Source of the DNA: Xenorhabdus cabanillasii
Lineage (GTDB): Bacteria; Pseudomonadota; Gammaproteobacteria; Enterobacterales; Enterobacteriaceae
DNA: 64,000 nt
Reading direction: 5' to 3'
Assembly (NCBI RefSeq): GCF_003386665.1
Contig: NZ_QTUB01000001.1
Location: forward strand, 744,001 to 808,000
Numbering within the stretch: position 1 is the stretch's first letter; the number at the start of each line of letters is the position of its first letter. Shown one piece after another: positions 30,251 to 41,811 of this stretch. Position numbers and translations under genes: made by a program. Under the pieces are notes generated by a model that was not told the origin of the DNA, ran no database searches, and saw only the letters and a list, made by a program, of their open reading frames with translations.

Positions 30251-31290
30251 ATGACTCAACCTTTCGATTTTGATAAAGCGCTAAAGGCACTTCAGGAAGG
30301 TCACGCTCTGACAGGTAAAGATAACTCCTGAACCCACTGATTAAACAACTCACCGAAGCGGCTTTGGCCGCTGAACTTGATTCCCATCTGGCTCAGGATA
30401 TTGAAGTCAACCGAAAGAACGGCTCGACTAAAAAACAGATTAAAGCCTCGACCGGGGGTTTCGAACTGGCGACACCACGGGATCACAACGGGTGAAGAAG
30501 CATCAGACGACATTCTCGAATGAGATTGAACAAAAAATTATCCGCCTGTTTGCTTTGGGGATGAGCTATGCCGAACTCAGTCGAGAAATCGAAGATCTGT
30601 ATGCCTTCAGTGTCTCCAGTGCCACAATCAGTGCCACCACTGACAAGGTCATTCCCGAACTTAAACAGTGGCAACAGCGTCCGCTGGAAGCCCTTTATCC
30701 CTTTATCTGGCTGGATGCGCTCCACTACAAGATCCGTGAAGAAGGCCGCTATGTGAGCAAGGCTGTCTATACCGTATTGGCCCTCAATCTTGAGGGGAAA
30801 AAGAAGTTCTCGGGTTATACTTATCTGAAAGCGAAAGCGCTAACTTCTGGCTGTCTGTACTGTCAGACTTGCAAAACCGGGGGGCTAAAAGACATCCTGA
30901 TCGCCTGCGTCGATGGACTAACGGGGTTCCCTGAAGCGATAAACAGCATCTACCCACAAACAGAAGTACAGTTGTGCATCATTCACCAAATCCGCAACTC
31001 CCTCAAATATGTCGCCTCAAAACATCACCAGTCCTTCATGGCCGATTAAAACCCGTCTATCGGCGGTCTCAAAAGACGCGGCAGAAACGGCGCCTGATGA
31101 ACTGGAAGCCAGATGGGGTCAACAATATTCCGTTGTCATCCAAATTTGGCGTCGTAAGTGGAATAACTTATCCGGTTACTTCCGTTATCCGGCAAGTATC
31201 CGTCAGGTTATCTATACGACTAACACCATCGAATCAGTGTACCGACAGTTCCGCAAACTGACAAAAACCAAAGGCGCGTTCCTGAATAAA
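30251..31290 (+). pseudogene. IS256-family (Mutator) transposase, multiply broken and 3' truncated
   Basis: Segments read in order MTQPFDFDKALKALQ, EAALAAELDSHL, VKKHQTTFSNEIEQKIIRL, ELSREIEDLYAFSVSSATIS, PFIWLDALHYKIREEGRYVS, ILIACVDGLTGFPEAI, and TNTIESVYRQFRKLTKTKGA, which is the order of an IS256-type transposase. There is a frameshift near 30325, an apparent small deletion at about 30494, another shift near 30810, and one near 31025. The last 50 or so residues are missing. No terminal inverted repeats could be fixed. Confidence 0.88.
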
Positions 31291-31315
31291 AAGTGTTTGG
31301 TGCTATCAGAGGTTA

Positions 31316-31525
31316 GAAATCGCCCAGGTATCAGGGAAAATTTGTGAAAGCGAAGTCATTTCAGAGATAGAGCGTAACCCGGTTGAAATGTTGCATCTTA
31401 GCGTAGATGCCGGTTGTGACTCAGTTATCATTGAAAACTCTACACGAGCAGTTGTAAATCTTCAGAAAGATTTCGTGCCGATATACAGGCTGCGGCAGTT
31501 ATTAATGGCAATATCAAAAAGCTAA
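31316..31525 (+). pseudogene. Unidentified coding remnant next to the IS256 remnant
   Basis: An open stretch reads EIAQVSGKICESEVISEIER, then NPVEMLHLSVDAGCDSVIIE and a tail ending MAISKS before a stop at 31523. It has no start codon of its own and begins where the IS256 similarity ends. I do not recognise the family. It is likely the 3' part of a gene cut by the IS256 element or by a deletion. Confidence 0.4.
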
Positions 31526-32124
31526 GTATTACCAGCGACTACTGCAAACGCAGGATATTGGTTTCTACAAACTTCCTCTTCAATGGGAGAGAATGAAATA
31601 GGTTCGTTGCTTCTGGAGATGTCAAGTGACCTTGCAGTTTATTTCACTGGTAGAAGTAATATATTAACCAATTAAAAGTACTCATAGTAACGACATGACC
31701 AAACAAATTTAACAGTATAATAAAAAGTATTATTTAATATAAAAAAGTTTACACCGTAATAAAATTGTGAAGTTATATATTACATTAGTTAAAATGTGTT
31801 AAATATCACATTTTAATGTAATTAGAAATCCCCTATTTCATTTGAGATATGAAATTAAAACAGAAGAAAAGACAAATGTTAAAAATAACACAATCATAAT
31901 ATAACAATTTGTTTTTAATGATAAAAAATCAGAATAAAATATGGTTACTACGCTAAGTTTTTTAAAATCCCGTTAATTCGTTATTTTTCAGAACAAAATT
32001 TAAGAGTAAAATCACATTTTTAATGATAAATAATATATCATCAAGTTTACGATCTCTTTCTCACTACAGGCATAATGTATAAAAATACGCTTTACTATCA
32101 TTAATCAATGGAATAAAAACAACT
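31526..32124. other. AT-rich intergenic region upstream of the HTH-PfkB kinase gene
   Basis: About 600 bp without a gene that I can support. The stretch 31690-32110 is extremely AT-rich and presumably includes the promoter of the kinase gene; several TATAAT-like sequences occur but none can be singled out. Confidence 0.5.
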
Positions 32125-33258
32125 ATGTTTAAAAACAATAAAGGGCATAATATGAGAAAAATGGATAATCTGGAGTTTAGAATATTACAACTTCTCAGAA
32201 AAAATCCTTTTCTCGCCCAACAAGAAATCGCTGATATTATTGGAGTCAGCCGTTCAAGTGTCGCAGGTCATATCCTGAATCTACAAAAAAAGGGGCATAT
32301 AAGAGGTAAGGGTTACATTTTTTCCAGTGGAAATTATGCTGTAACGGTGGGTGCTTCCAACATGGATATTACCAGCTTCGCTTCGACTGAATTATTAAAG
32401 AAAGATTCCAACCCAGGGAAAACAAAATATACGTTAGGTGGTGTTGCCCGAAATGTTGCGCATAACATTGCCGCATTAAAGCATGATAGTTATTTAATTT
32501 CTGTTTTTGGTGATGATTCATATGGAAAAAGACTGTTTAGAGAAACCAAGTTAGCAGGTGTGGATCTTAGCCATTCTCATAAACTAAATGATGAAAGAAC
32601 TTCGATTTATCATTCAATAGTTGATAGCAATGGTGAACCACACACATCCGTTAGTGATATGGATATTTTGAAAAAACTCACTCCTGAGCTACTAAATAAA
32701 TCTAAACCTCTCATTGAGCGGGCAGGAATACTGATTATCGACTGTAATTTGACAGAAGAGGCTCTGGAATGGTTATTTAAAAACTCAGGTAATGTGCCAA
32801 TATTTGTTAATCCGGTTTCTTCATATAAGGCGGGTATTGTACGTAACTGGTTATCATATATTCATACTATTAGACCCAATCGGCTGGAAGCAGAAAAAAT
32901 CAGTGGCATTAAAATTAACTCAATAAATGAGGCTAAATTGGTAACATCATGGTTTCATGAACAAGGGGTTCAACGAGTAATTTTAAGTATGGGAGCAGAC
33001 GGTGTGTACTACAGTGAACTAGATTATGTATCAGGCCACTCTCCGGCATTTCCTGTTAATATTGTCAATAACACGGGTTCCGGTGATGCAATGATGGCGG
33101 GATTAGTTCATTGTGCGTTAGCAGGTATGGATTTTCAGGAAAGTGTCTATTTCGCACAACGCTGTGCCGCTCTTGTACTGTCTACTGAATTGACTTATTC
33201 ATTAACCCTGTCGCCCTTCGATGTTGAAAGGTTGCTGGTATTGGATTCATATAGTTAA
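32125..33258 (+). CDS. PfkB-family sugar/nucleoside kinase with N-terminal winged helix-turn-helix (YeiI/PsuK-like)
   Basis: The 377-residue protein combines an N-terminal DNA-binding domain (ILQLLRKNPFLAQQEIADII ... GVSRSSVAGHILNLQKKG) with a ribokinase-like domain: first PfkB motif in LGGVARNVAHNIAAL and second in NNTGSGDAMMAGL, which keeps the catalytic Asp. The domain order and much of the sequence resemble E. coli YeiI; pseudouridine kinases belong to the same family. Substrate unknown. The start could be 32125 or MRKMDN at 32152. It has no operon partner and a strong terminator at 33333-33358. Confidence 0.87.
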   Translation: MFKNNKGHNMRKMDNLEFRILQLLRKNPFLAQQEIADIIGVSRSSVAGHILNLQKKGHIRGKGYIFSSGNYAVTVGASNMDITSFASTELLKKDSNPGKTKYTLGGVARNVAHNIAALKHDSYLISVFGDDSYGKRLFRETKLAGVDLSHSHKLNDERTSIYHSIVDSNGEPHTSVSDMDILKKLTPELLNKSKPLIERAGILIIDCNLTEEALEWLFKNSGNVPIFVNPVSSYKAGIVRNWLSYIHTIRPNRLEAEKISGIKINSINEAKLVTSWFHEQGVQRVILSMGADGVYYSELDYVSGHSPAFPVNIVNNTGSGDAMMAGLVHCALAGMDFQESVYFAQRCAALVLSTELTYSLTLSPFDVERLLVLDSYS

Positions 33259-33332
33259 TAACCATTGTGAAATAACATGACTCATTCCACCGACATAATA
33301 AAAATAAAAAAGTTTTAGAATATTTGGCTAAA

Positions 33333-33358
33333 GCCGGGTTTCAACCCGGCAGTTTTTT
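33333..33358 (+). terminator. Terminator after the HTH-PfkB kinase gene
   Basis: GCCGGGTT (33333-33340) pairs with AACCCGGC (33343-33350) across a 2-nt spacer (effectively a 4-nt or larger loop), followed by AGTTTTTT. Confidence 0.88.
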
Positions 33359-33464
33359 CAGTTCTTCCCATATAAAAAATTATTCACGAATCGAATCGGA
33401 AAAATAGGAAGAGCTTATGTTCGATGAAATATAATCACAAATGCGGAGATAATGGACAGCGAAC

Positions 33465-34202
33465 CTAAAACTGACAAATAAGTCCGGTATGAATACAATT
33501 TTGCAAATAAACATCCCAAAAACCTTGAGGATAACTTTCTAAGTCGCTTTTTAAGACAGTTGGTTTTTGCCAGCTAAAACTCTTGAATCCTGCTTTATTA
33601 ATTGCATCTTCGTAGCTTTCACGGCTCCAGCGATAAAATGTGAAAGGACTTGGTGGCGTTGTCAGAAATTCTGCCTGATAACAGAAACCATTTTGCCAAG
33701 GTTCTTCGCTTAAGATTTTGAAACCATAATTATCACAGTTTCCATTTTCTAATCGATAATCAGGGGATGCCATGTAAGCTACGAGTTTACCAGAAGGTTT
33801 GAGGTGATTGGCCGCTGCTTGAAACATGGCTTCAAGTTCCTTGGTTGATTCTGAATAGTGGAATAAAAAAGCGGCAATGATGATATCAAATTTTTCATAT
33901 AATTGCATTTCACATACGTTTTGTACGCAGAACTCAATATCATCACCATACAATTTAGATTTTGCTTTGGCGAGTTCAATCATTTTCTCAGAGATATCAA
34001 CGCCGACCACTTTTGACGCTCCCCGGCGGTGTAATTCCCGCCCAAAATAACCATATCCGCAAGCTAAATCTAGGACTGATTTTCCCTGTATATCACCGAC
34101 CATGTTGAGTATATCTCGAAGCTCAGACTGTCGTTGAGCGACAGTATTGGAGAACTTTTCATAATATTCACCAATAAAATCATAGTTTGCTTGCTCTTCC
34201 AT
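33465..34202 (-). CDS. Class I SAM-dependent methyltransferase
   Basis: The 245-residue protein has motif I VLDLACGYGYFGREL (about residues 42-56), an acidic residue at the end of beta-2 (VVGVDISEKMIE), and motif IV FDIIIAAFLFHY. This is the standard Rossmann methyltransferase fold; the C-terminal half (FTFYRWSRESYEDAINKAGF) resembles ToxA/small-molecule methyltransferases, so a small-molecule substrate is more likely than DNA or RNA. ATG at 34202 is preferred, with AGGAG eight bases upstream; the GTG at 34211 overlaps that site. It is monocistronic within the island. Confidence 0.88.
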   Translation of the reverse strand: MEEQANYDFIGEYYEKFSNTVAQRQSELRDILNMVGDIQGKSVLDLACGYGYFGRELHRRGASKVVGVDISEKMIELAKAKSKLYGDDIEFCVQNVCEMQLYEKFDIIIAAFLFHYSESTKELEAMFQAAANHLKPSGKLVAYMASPDYRLENGNCDNYGFKILSEEPWQNGFCYQAEFLTTPPSPFTFYRWSRESYEDAINKAGFKSFSWQKPTVLKSDLESYPQGFWDVYLQNCIHTGLICQF

Positions 34203-34920
34203 TATTATCACTCCTGATAAAAAGACATGTTCTCATAAAAAATATCTAATGAGGGTACTATATAAAAAGATAAAATATCGCGAAATAATTAGATATAATT
34301 ATTTTTATAACGTGAGTAACTTTCCACGATAAATCGTGTTTGAATTCAGTTAAAAATAACTAAATGTTGCCATATGCTGGTAATCATCACTTCCAAACAG
34401 TGATTTCGATTTAATCCGAATACTCGGCTAATGGAATGGTCAGTGCGCTGGGCAAAGCTGCCCTGTTTCTTGCGGGTGAAAGTCCAGTCGTAGAAGGTAA
34501 ACCAGACCACTACGTAGCGAGTCTTGCATTTCCGGCGGTAACAAAGGATATGAAGCGTAGACAGCGAAACATTCGAGCCGAAACCAATAGGTGAACGTGA
34601 TAGCGCCGAAATTCATTAAGTCGTGTGTGCCGATAGTTTTGTCCAGCTAGCAGGCAACAGCTTCTGAATGGTCATACTGGTGAATTTCCCAGCCAGAAGC
34701 ACACACCGGAGCCGCAGGCGTCGGCGAGCTTGTAGAGAACAGTGTGGAACCCAGGAGATCCTGATACTTCTCAAGGAAATGAGTATTTCGGGCACAAGTG
34801 CCAAAACACAAGGCCTGAGAAATGGGTATCAGGAAGTCGGAGCCAGTCATAGTAGTGATGAAACGAGTAATGATCGCGGAGCGAAGGGCTGGCAGACAGA
34901 TCGAACGTGAGAGGGCAACA

Positions 34921-36255
34921 ATGACCGTACACAGCAACGACGGAGTATCATGGTTAACAAAACTTGAGCGTATAAGCAAGAAATCAGCAGATAACAAGCA
35001 GCGGGTGTTCAACAACTTAGGACATTTGCTGAATGTTGACATGCTGAAAGAGCAATTCTTGCGGCTTGACGGGAGTAAAGCTGTGGGTATTGATCGCATG
35101 ACTAAGGCCACTTACGGTGAACACCTTGATGATAATATTAACAATCTTATCATGCGGATACGCAGAGGAACGTATCACCCGAAAGCAGCCAGAATCACGG
35201 AGATCCCGAAGGAGGATGGCAGTAAACGACCACGGGCTATTTCGTGCATAGAGGATAAACTGGTGCAAGTTGCGGTCAGTGATATTCTCAACCGAATTTA
35301 TGAGCCGCTGTTTATGCCCTGCTCATACGGCTTTCGACCGGGATTAAACGGTCATGCGGCGTTGAAGGCTCTGCAACAGCAAACATACTGTAACTGGAAT
35401 GGCGCGGTTGTGGAAATCGACATCCGAAAGTACTTCAACACAATACCCCATATTGAGCTGATGAGTTTACTGCGGAAGAAGATATCAGATCGCCGTTTTC
35501 TCAGACTGATTGAGCTCTTAATAACGGCCCCTGTTATCGAGGGCAAACAGGTATCCGAGAACGCGTGCGGATGCCCCCAAGGGTCAATCCTATCGCCGGT
35601 ACTTGCCAATATCTACCTGCACCATGTGATAGACGAATGGTTTGATGAAATCAGCCGTTCACACATTCGCGGTCGGGCGGAGATGGTGAGATATGCGGAT
35701 GATATGGTGTTTACCTTTGAGTTCAGGAGTGAGGCAGAACGCTTCTACAAGGTATTACCTAAACGACTGAGTAAATACGGACTGGAGTTGCACGATGACA
35801 AATCGCAGCTAATTCCTGCGGGACACATCGCAGCACTGAGAGCCAATCAGTCGGGCAGACGCCTGCCAACGTTTAACTTTCTGGGGTTTACCTGCTATTG
35901 GGGAAAATCGCGAAAAGGTTTATGGCGACTGAAATTAACCAGTCGCAAAGACCGTTTCGCGGCCAAATTGAAGGGACTCAGGGACTTTCTCTGGAAGAAC
36001 CTGAATACACCTGACAAAAGGCTTGTCCTGACTATCGTCATCAGAGTAATCAGAGGCTGGATAAATTATCACGGTATATCTGATAACCAGAGACGAGTCG
36101 GGCAGTTTATCTACCAAAGTGCGCGAATACTCTACAGAGGGTTCAACCGTAAAGGTGGGCGTCGCCGACTGACGTGGAAAAAGCTGAATCTGATCCTGAA
36201 GATGCTGGGTTATCCATTTCGTTGGAAAACGCATTCAATGTTCATTTCTTGCTGA
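34921..36255 (+). CDS. ltrA: Group II intron reverse transcriptase/maturase
   Basis: The 444-residue protein (start MTVHSNDGVSWL, preceded by GAGAGGG) has the RT0-RT7 blocks: AVGIDRMT, IPKEDGSKRPRAI, YGFRPGLNGHAAL, EIDIRKYFNTI, CPQGSILSPVLANIYLH and the catalytic MVRYADDMVF. A maturase (domain X) region follows (RVIRGWINYHGI). There is no C-terminal HNH endonuclease domain, so retrohoming would not rely on second-strand cleavage by this protein. The open frame extends 33 codons further upstream, without a good ribosome binding site. The gene is intact. Confidence 0.94.
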   Translation: MTVHSNDGVSWLTKLERISKKSADNKQRVFNNLGHLLNVDMLKEQFLRLDGSKAVGIDRMTKATYGEHLDDNINNLIMRIRRGTYHPKAARITEIPKEDGSKRPRAISCIEDKLVQVAVSDILNRIYEPLFMPCSYGFRPGLNGHAALKALQQQTYCNWNGAVVEIDIRKYFNTIPHIELMSLLRKKISDRRFLRLIELLITAPVIEGKQVSENACGCPQGSILSPVLANIYLHHVIDEWFDEISRSHIRGRAEMVRYADDMVFTFEFRSEAERFYKVLPKRLSKYGLELHDDKSQLIPAGHIAALRANQSGRRLPTFNFLGFTCYWGKSRKGLWRLKLTSRKDRFAAKLKGLRDFLWKNLNTPDKRLVLTIVIRVIRGWINYHGISDNQRRVGQFIYQSARILYRGFNRKGGRRRLTWKKLNLILKMLGYPFRWKTHSMFISC

Positions 36256-36282
36256 ATATGTGTGGGGACACGGATCTGTCGG

Positions 36283-36316
36283 GAGCCGGATGCGGTAGTT
36301 CCGCACGTCCGGTTCT
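36283..36316 (+). ncRNA. Group II intron domain V
   Basis: The 34-nt element GAGCCGGATGCGG...CCGCACGTCCGGTTC folds into the standard domain V: a lower helix with the AGC triad, a two-base bulge (CG) and an upper helix with a TAGT-type loop. This is the catalytic core of the ribozyme. Confidence 0.9.
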
Positions 36317-36343
36317 GAGGAGCAACTGTCTTGAACGCAATTT

Positions 36344-37444
<1,101 letters not shown>

Positions 37445-37993
37445 GTGCCAAATCATTTTTATGATAGTCGAATTTCAAGATACAAGGGGTCTGCTTGGGT
37501 GACCGGGCAGATCTACTCACCCAAGAAAAATCAATTAATAAAAAATAATTTTGGCTTAGATTTTGAAGCCGCAAATCAGTTTTTAACAGTGTCTGATGAA
37601 AAAGAGATTGGCTATTGCATTTTAAGAGAAAAAATAAAAATGAATGCAGGCCAGTCATGGAGTGTACCATTAGGATTACCAAATCCTGAAAATCATGTGG
37701 TATTTGTCCGAAGTGATAATCCGAATTGCGCTGTTTCTACTGATAGAATATACAATAAAATTACGGTATCTCACGATTGTAATTTATATGTGGTTGTTTT
37801 TTCTTCTGGATTTTCTCCACAGAGGGATGATGGTGGATTACATATTTGGAATGAACGGGGAGAATTAACTTATTCCAGTAAATATATTCCTTTTTTCCAA
37901 GGTGAGAATATTACTTTCGATAACCATACTGATGTGATTACTACAAAATTACAATTCCCAATGATTAGAGCAACAGACTTATATCCAGGGTGA
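37445..37993 (+). pseudogene. Phage-type protein truncated between IS110 and ISAs1 copy 2
   Basis: A 182-codon frame (GTG at 37445) includes YDSRISRYKGSAWVTGQIYS and LHIWNERGELTYSSKYIPF, reminiscent of small phage tail-associated proteins (DUF6453 type). Its 5' side runs into IS110 non-coding sequence and its 3' side into the ISAs1 left end at 37986, so the last codons and the stop belong to the IS. Interpreted as a gene cut at both ends; identity is tentative. Confidence 0.55.
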
Positions 37994-39239
37994 GATCACG
38001 AACGTTATTTAATCAAAAGTAATCCATTTGACCCATGAATTAAGTTGTGATCTTATACTCCTTTTTTCGGGAGCCCTCTAATGGAACTTGATGCCTTTTC
38101 TCAGTATTTCGGTGATATTAACGATCCTCGCCAGTCTGCCAAAATCAGCTATCCCCTGTTTGATGTCCTTTTTTTGACAATGTGTGCCGTCCTGACGGGG
38201 GCTGAAGGTTGGGAAGATATCGAAGACTTCGGCAATATGCGCTGCAAATGGCTTCAGGAAAAGGGATTTTTCAAACCGGCTTACCCGTACATGACACAAT
38301 AGCACGTATCATTTCCCGCCTTGATCCTGCCCAGTTTCAACGCTGCTTTATTCGCTGGACTCAGGCGGTCAGTGAACGCACCGACGGTGAAATCATCGCG
38401 ATTGATGGCAAAGCCTTACGGAGTATCGGGAATTGGCATCAGCGATTATCGCCTATCTATATGGTGAGCGCATTTGCTACGGCCAATGGGGTTGTCATGG
38501 GGCAGCTAAAAACCGAAAAAAATCGAATGAAATCAAAGAAATTCCTAAATTAATTGATTTGCTGGACATCAATAGCTGTTTGGTCACCCTTGATGCGATG
38601 GGATGCCAGACCCAAATTGCCCAAAAAATTATCGCCCAAGGCGGGGATTACCTGCTGGCCGTAAAAGATAATCAGGCAACATTACACCGCGAGCTTAAAC
38701 AAGCGCTGTCAACCCACGTCACTGCCGTCAGTCAGTCAGCCAGAAAATGTCAGTATAGAACAAGGACATGGTCGAATTGAATTACGTGAATATCATGTCT
38801 TACCGGCAGGGAAGCTTGCCTTGCAATTGCCGGAATGGAAAGGCTTAAAAAGTATTGGCGTGGCAATACGATATCGCCTTGATAAAACGAGAAAAAAAGA
38901 ATCACTGGATTATCATTATTACATCAGCTCAGCGGAACTTGACCCCGATCGTTTTAAGGCGGCAGTGCGTGGTCATTGGGGGATTGAAAACCGCGTTCAC
39001 TGGGTGCTCAATGTTTCCATGAATGAAGATACGTGCGCCATTCGTCGCGGTAACGGTGCCGAGATATTAGCCGGTATGCGACCCCTCTCACTGAATATGT
39101 TGCGTGCAGAAACCCGCATAAAAGCCAGTATCCGACGAAAAACGAATATGGCTAATATGAGCAGTGAGTATTTGGATAAGGTCTTAATTGCAGGTTTTCA
39201 GGTGTTGGGCAAGAAATAAACATTCATGCTCTTGCCCTG
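37986..39239 (+). mobile_element. ISAs1-family insertion sequence, copy 2
   Basis: The 1254-bp element begins CAGGGTGAGATCACGAACG and ends ...CATGCTCTTGCCCTG, the same ends and orientation as copy 1. It is followed at once by AGGCATCAAC (39240-39249), which is also the sequence before copy 1. The transposase has three frame lesions. Confidence 0.88.
38081..39219 (+). pseudogene. ISAs1-family transposase, frameshifted (copy 2)
   Basis: The protein is the same as in copy 1 but broken at three places: one T missing in a T run near 38271 (frame ends PAYPYMTQ), one A missing in the A run near 38517-38522, and the GTCAGTCAGTCAG tetranucleotide expansion near 38730 that is also in copy 1. The HWGIEN motif is intact here (five Gs). 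The shared GTCA lesion implies that one copy derived from the other, or both from an already frameshifted parent. Confidence 0.88.
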
Positions 39240-39282
39240 AGGCATCAACCACGATACATCATCAACGATGTATCATTCATGA

Positions 39283-40671
39283 TTAGTCATCCAATTCATC
39301 AAGAACAGATAAAGCATCTGTCAGTTTTTTGACCCCGAAGACTTTCATTCCCGGTAATGCTTTTTTCGGCATATTAGCATAAGGGACAATTGCCCGTTTA
39401 AAACCGTGTTTGGCGGCTTCTGAAATACGCTCCTGGCCACTGGGAACAGGGCGAATTTCCCCGGCCAGCCCAACTTCACCGAATACCACTAAATCACGGG
39501 GCAAAGGGCGATCACGAAAGCTGGAAACCAAAGAGAGCAGTAATGCAAGGTCAGCACTGGTTTCGGTGACTTTTACCCCGCCGACCACATTAACGAAGAC
39601 ATCCTGATCTGCCATTTGCAAACCACCATGCTTGTGTAATATCGCCAACAGAATTGCCAGACGGTTTTGCTCAAGCCCCACGGCTACCCGACGAGGATTC
39701 GACATCATGGAGTGATCAACCAAAGCCTGAATTTCCACCAGTAAAGGACGAGTGCCTTCCCAGACAATCATAACGGAGCTGCCTGAGGTGATCTCATCAC
39801 CACGACTCAAGAAGATGGCGGAGGGATTATTCACTTCCCGCAATCCCTGTTCGGTCATAGCGAATACCCCCAATTCATTGACTGCACCGAAACGGTTTTT
39901 ATGACTACGGAGAGTACGGAAACGAGAATCGGCTTCACCATCCAGCATCACCGAACAGTCTATACAGTGCTCCAATACTTTCGGGCCAGCCAGAGAACCA
40001 TCTTTTGTCACATGGCCAACCATGATGATCGCAACACCGTGGGTTTTAGCAAATCGGGTTAGGTAAGCCGCCGTTTCTCTGACTTGTGCCACACTGCCGG
40101 GTGAAGATTGAATATCTGCTATATGCATAACCTGAATGGAGTCAATAACCATCAGTTTAGGTTGTTCCTGCTCGGCAATCAGACAAATCTGTTCAATGCT
40201 TGTTTCCGACAACATGTTCAGTTTATCCGTCGGCAATCCTAGCCGATGTGCTCTCATTGCCACTTGCTGTAACGATTCTTCACCCGTTACATATAAGGTT
40301 TTCATCTGCTCAGATAGTTGACACATGGTTTGCAGTAACAGGGTACTTTTGCCTGCGCCTGGGTTACCACCTATCAAAATGGCACTGCCGGGCACGACTC
40401 CACCGCCGAGTACACGGTCAAACTCTTTAAACCCAGAGGAAAAACGAGGCAGCTCTTCCAAACTGATTTCGGAAAGTTTTTGTACTTTACTGACTCCGGC
40501 ATCTCCTGCATAACCGCTGAAACGATCATTGCGAGAAGAAGATGAAGTTGCGGCCAAACGCACTTCTGTAATGGTATTCCATGCCTGGCATGCAGTGCAT
40601 TGCCCCTGCCAGCGGGGATAATCCGCACCACACTCGTTACAGACGAACGCCCGTTTTGCTGCTTTTGCCAC
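39283..40671 (-). CDS. radA: DNA repair protein RadA
   Basis: The 462-residue protein has an N-terminal C4 zinc finger (CNECG...CTACQ), a RecA-like ATPase with Walker A GGNPGAGKS (about 97-105), the RadA-specific KNRFG motif, and a C-terminal Lon-like domain. RadA is a hexameric helicase that aids branch migration in recombination repair. It lies 45 bp downstream of serB on the same strand, as in E. coli. Its usual downstream neighbour nadR is now 20 kb away because of the island. Confidence 0.97.
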   Translation of the reverse strand: MAKAAKRAFVCNECGADYPRWQGQCTACQAWNTITEVRLAATSSSSRNDRFSGYAGDAGVSKVQKLSEISLEELPRFSSGFKEFDRVLGGGVVPGSAILIGGNPGAGKSTLLLQTMCQLSEQMKTLYVTGEESLQQVAMRAHRLGLPTDKLNMLSETSIEQICLIAEQEQPKLMVIDSIQVMHIADIQSSPGSVAQVRETAAYLTRFAKTHGVAIIMVGHVTKDGSLAGPKVLEHCIDCSVMLDGEADSRFRTLRSHKNRFGAVNELGVFAMTEQGLREVNNPSAIFLSRGDEITSGSSVMIVWEGTRPLLVEIQALVDHSMMSNPRRVAVGLEQNRLAILLAILHKHGGLQMADQDVFVNVVGGVKVTETSADLALLLSLVSSFRDRPLPRDLVVFGEVGLAGEIRPVPSGQERISEAAKHGFKRAIVPYANMPKKALPGMKVFGVKKLTDALSVLDELDD

Positions 40672-40716
40672 TGTATACTCCCTGATATGACTGCTCTGGG
40701 CAGCTAAAAAATGACT

Positions 40717-41694
40717 CTAACGCTCTTCGTGTTTTAAGCCGCCGCTCAAAATACACAAAACACCCATCAAATCCGCATGGCGAATACCCACTTTAGCGTG
40801 TGTATATACTTTCGGTTTCGCATGATAGGCAATTCCCAGTCCTGCCTTGCGGATCATTTTCAAATCGTTGGCACCATCCCCGATTGCCACAGTTTGGCTG
40901 AGTGGAATATCCAACTCTTTTGCCAGCCGTAACAACGTGGTCGCTTTATATTTTGCGTCAACAATTGGCCCTTTGATTTTGCCTGTCAATTTGCCATTTT
41001 TTATTTCGAGCTGATTGGCAACTGCGGCAAAAAGGCGTAATTGCTGGCGAAGATTATCGGCAAAGAAGGTAAAACCCCCGGATGCAATAGCGACATGCCA
41101 GTCCAGAGATTGTAGTTTGCGGACAAGGCTGGTCAAACCCGGCATGAGAGGGAGTGTATCCATGACTTGCTGTAATATAGCGGCATCAGCACCAGCCAGT
41201 TGGGCAACCCGCTGGTGTAAGCTTTCTGAGAAATCTAATTCTCCCTGCATTGCCCGTTCTGTAATCTCAGCGACTTTGTCACCAACACCAGCCAGTCGTG
41301 CGATTTCATCAATACATTCAATCTGAATGGCGGTTGAGTCCATATCCATGACTAACAACCCTGGCGAACGCAAGCGTGGGATTTGTCCCAATGGAACAAC
41401 ATCCAGATGACATTCATCTGCTAATCGTTTTATGCGTGGAGAAAGGCTTCCTGCGATGCGAACAACTTGATAGTCATCAATGCGCCATGAGGAAACGACA
41501 ACGATGGCGGCTCCCAGACGATGCTGAAAATCACTGATGCGTTGTTTATCCAGATTGCGACCATATAGTAACCAGCCACTGTCTCCGGCTCGGTAATCCA
41601 GTGGCATAACTTCATCCCCACTGAGGGATAACGGCAATCCCGGCCATTTATGGATTTCATCGGGTAAGTAACGATAGGCCAGATTGTTAGACAT
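40717..41694 (-). CDS. serB: Phosphoserine phosphatase
   Basis: A HAD-superfamily enzyme for the last step of L-serine synthesis. The motifs are MDMDSTAIQIECIDE (nucleophile Asp), IASGGFTFF, and AIGDGANDLKMI. The start MSNNLAYRYLP at 41694 follows AGGAG and gives 325 residues, near E. coli SerB (322); eight codons upstream are open but unlikely. It heads serB-radA and is divergent from ytjB. Confidence 0.96.
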   Translation of the reverse strand: MSNNLAYRYLPDEIHKWPGLPLSLSGDEVMPLDYRAGDSGWLLYGRNLDKQRISDFQHRLGAAIVVVSSWRIDDYQVVRIAGSLSPRIKRLADECHLDVVPLGQIPRLRSPGLLVMDMDSTAIQIECIDEIARLAGVGDKVAEITERAMQGELDFSESLHQRVAQLAGADAAILQQVMDTLPLMPGLTSLVRKLQSLDWHVAIASGGFTFFADNLRQQLRLFAAVANQLEIKNGKLTGKIKGPIVDAKYKATTLLRLAKELDIPLSQTVAIGDGANDLKMIRKAGLGIAYHAKPKVYTHAKVGIRHADLMGVLCILSGGLKHEER

Positions 41695-41811
41695 GAATAT
41701 CGGCTCCTGTAATTCCATGTAATTTTGGCAGGTAAAAAATGCTTTTCAAACTATCCTATCATTACTGCATCTGGCAACATGGAATGTTACGAGTTTGGGG
41801 GTAGGATAATT

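Noticed and set aside
31316..31525. Possible remnant of a Lon-like or defence-system protein
   Set aside because: Some hydrophobic patterning is suggestive, but the fragment is too short to assign to a family; it is listed only as an unidentified remnant.
34386..34404. Terminator hairpin as target for a class C group II intron
   Set aside because: A 6-bp stem occurs 40 bp before the intron but has no T run, so the class C target rule cannot be supported.
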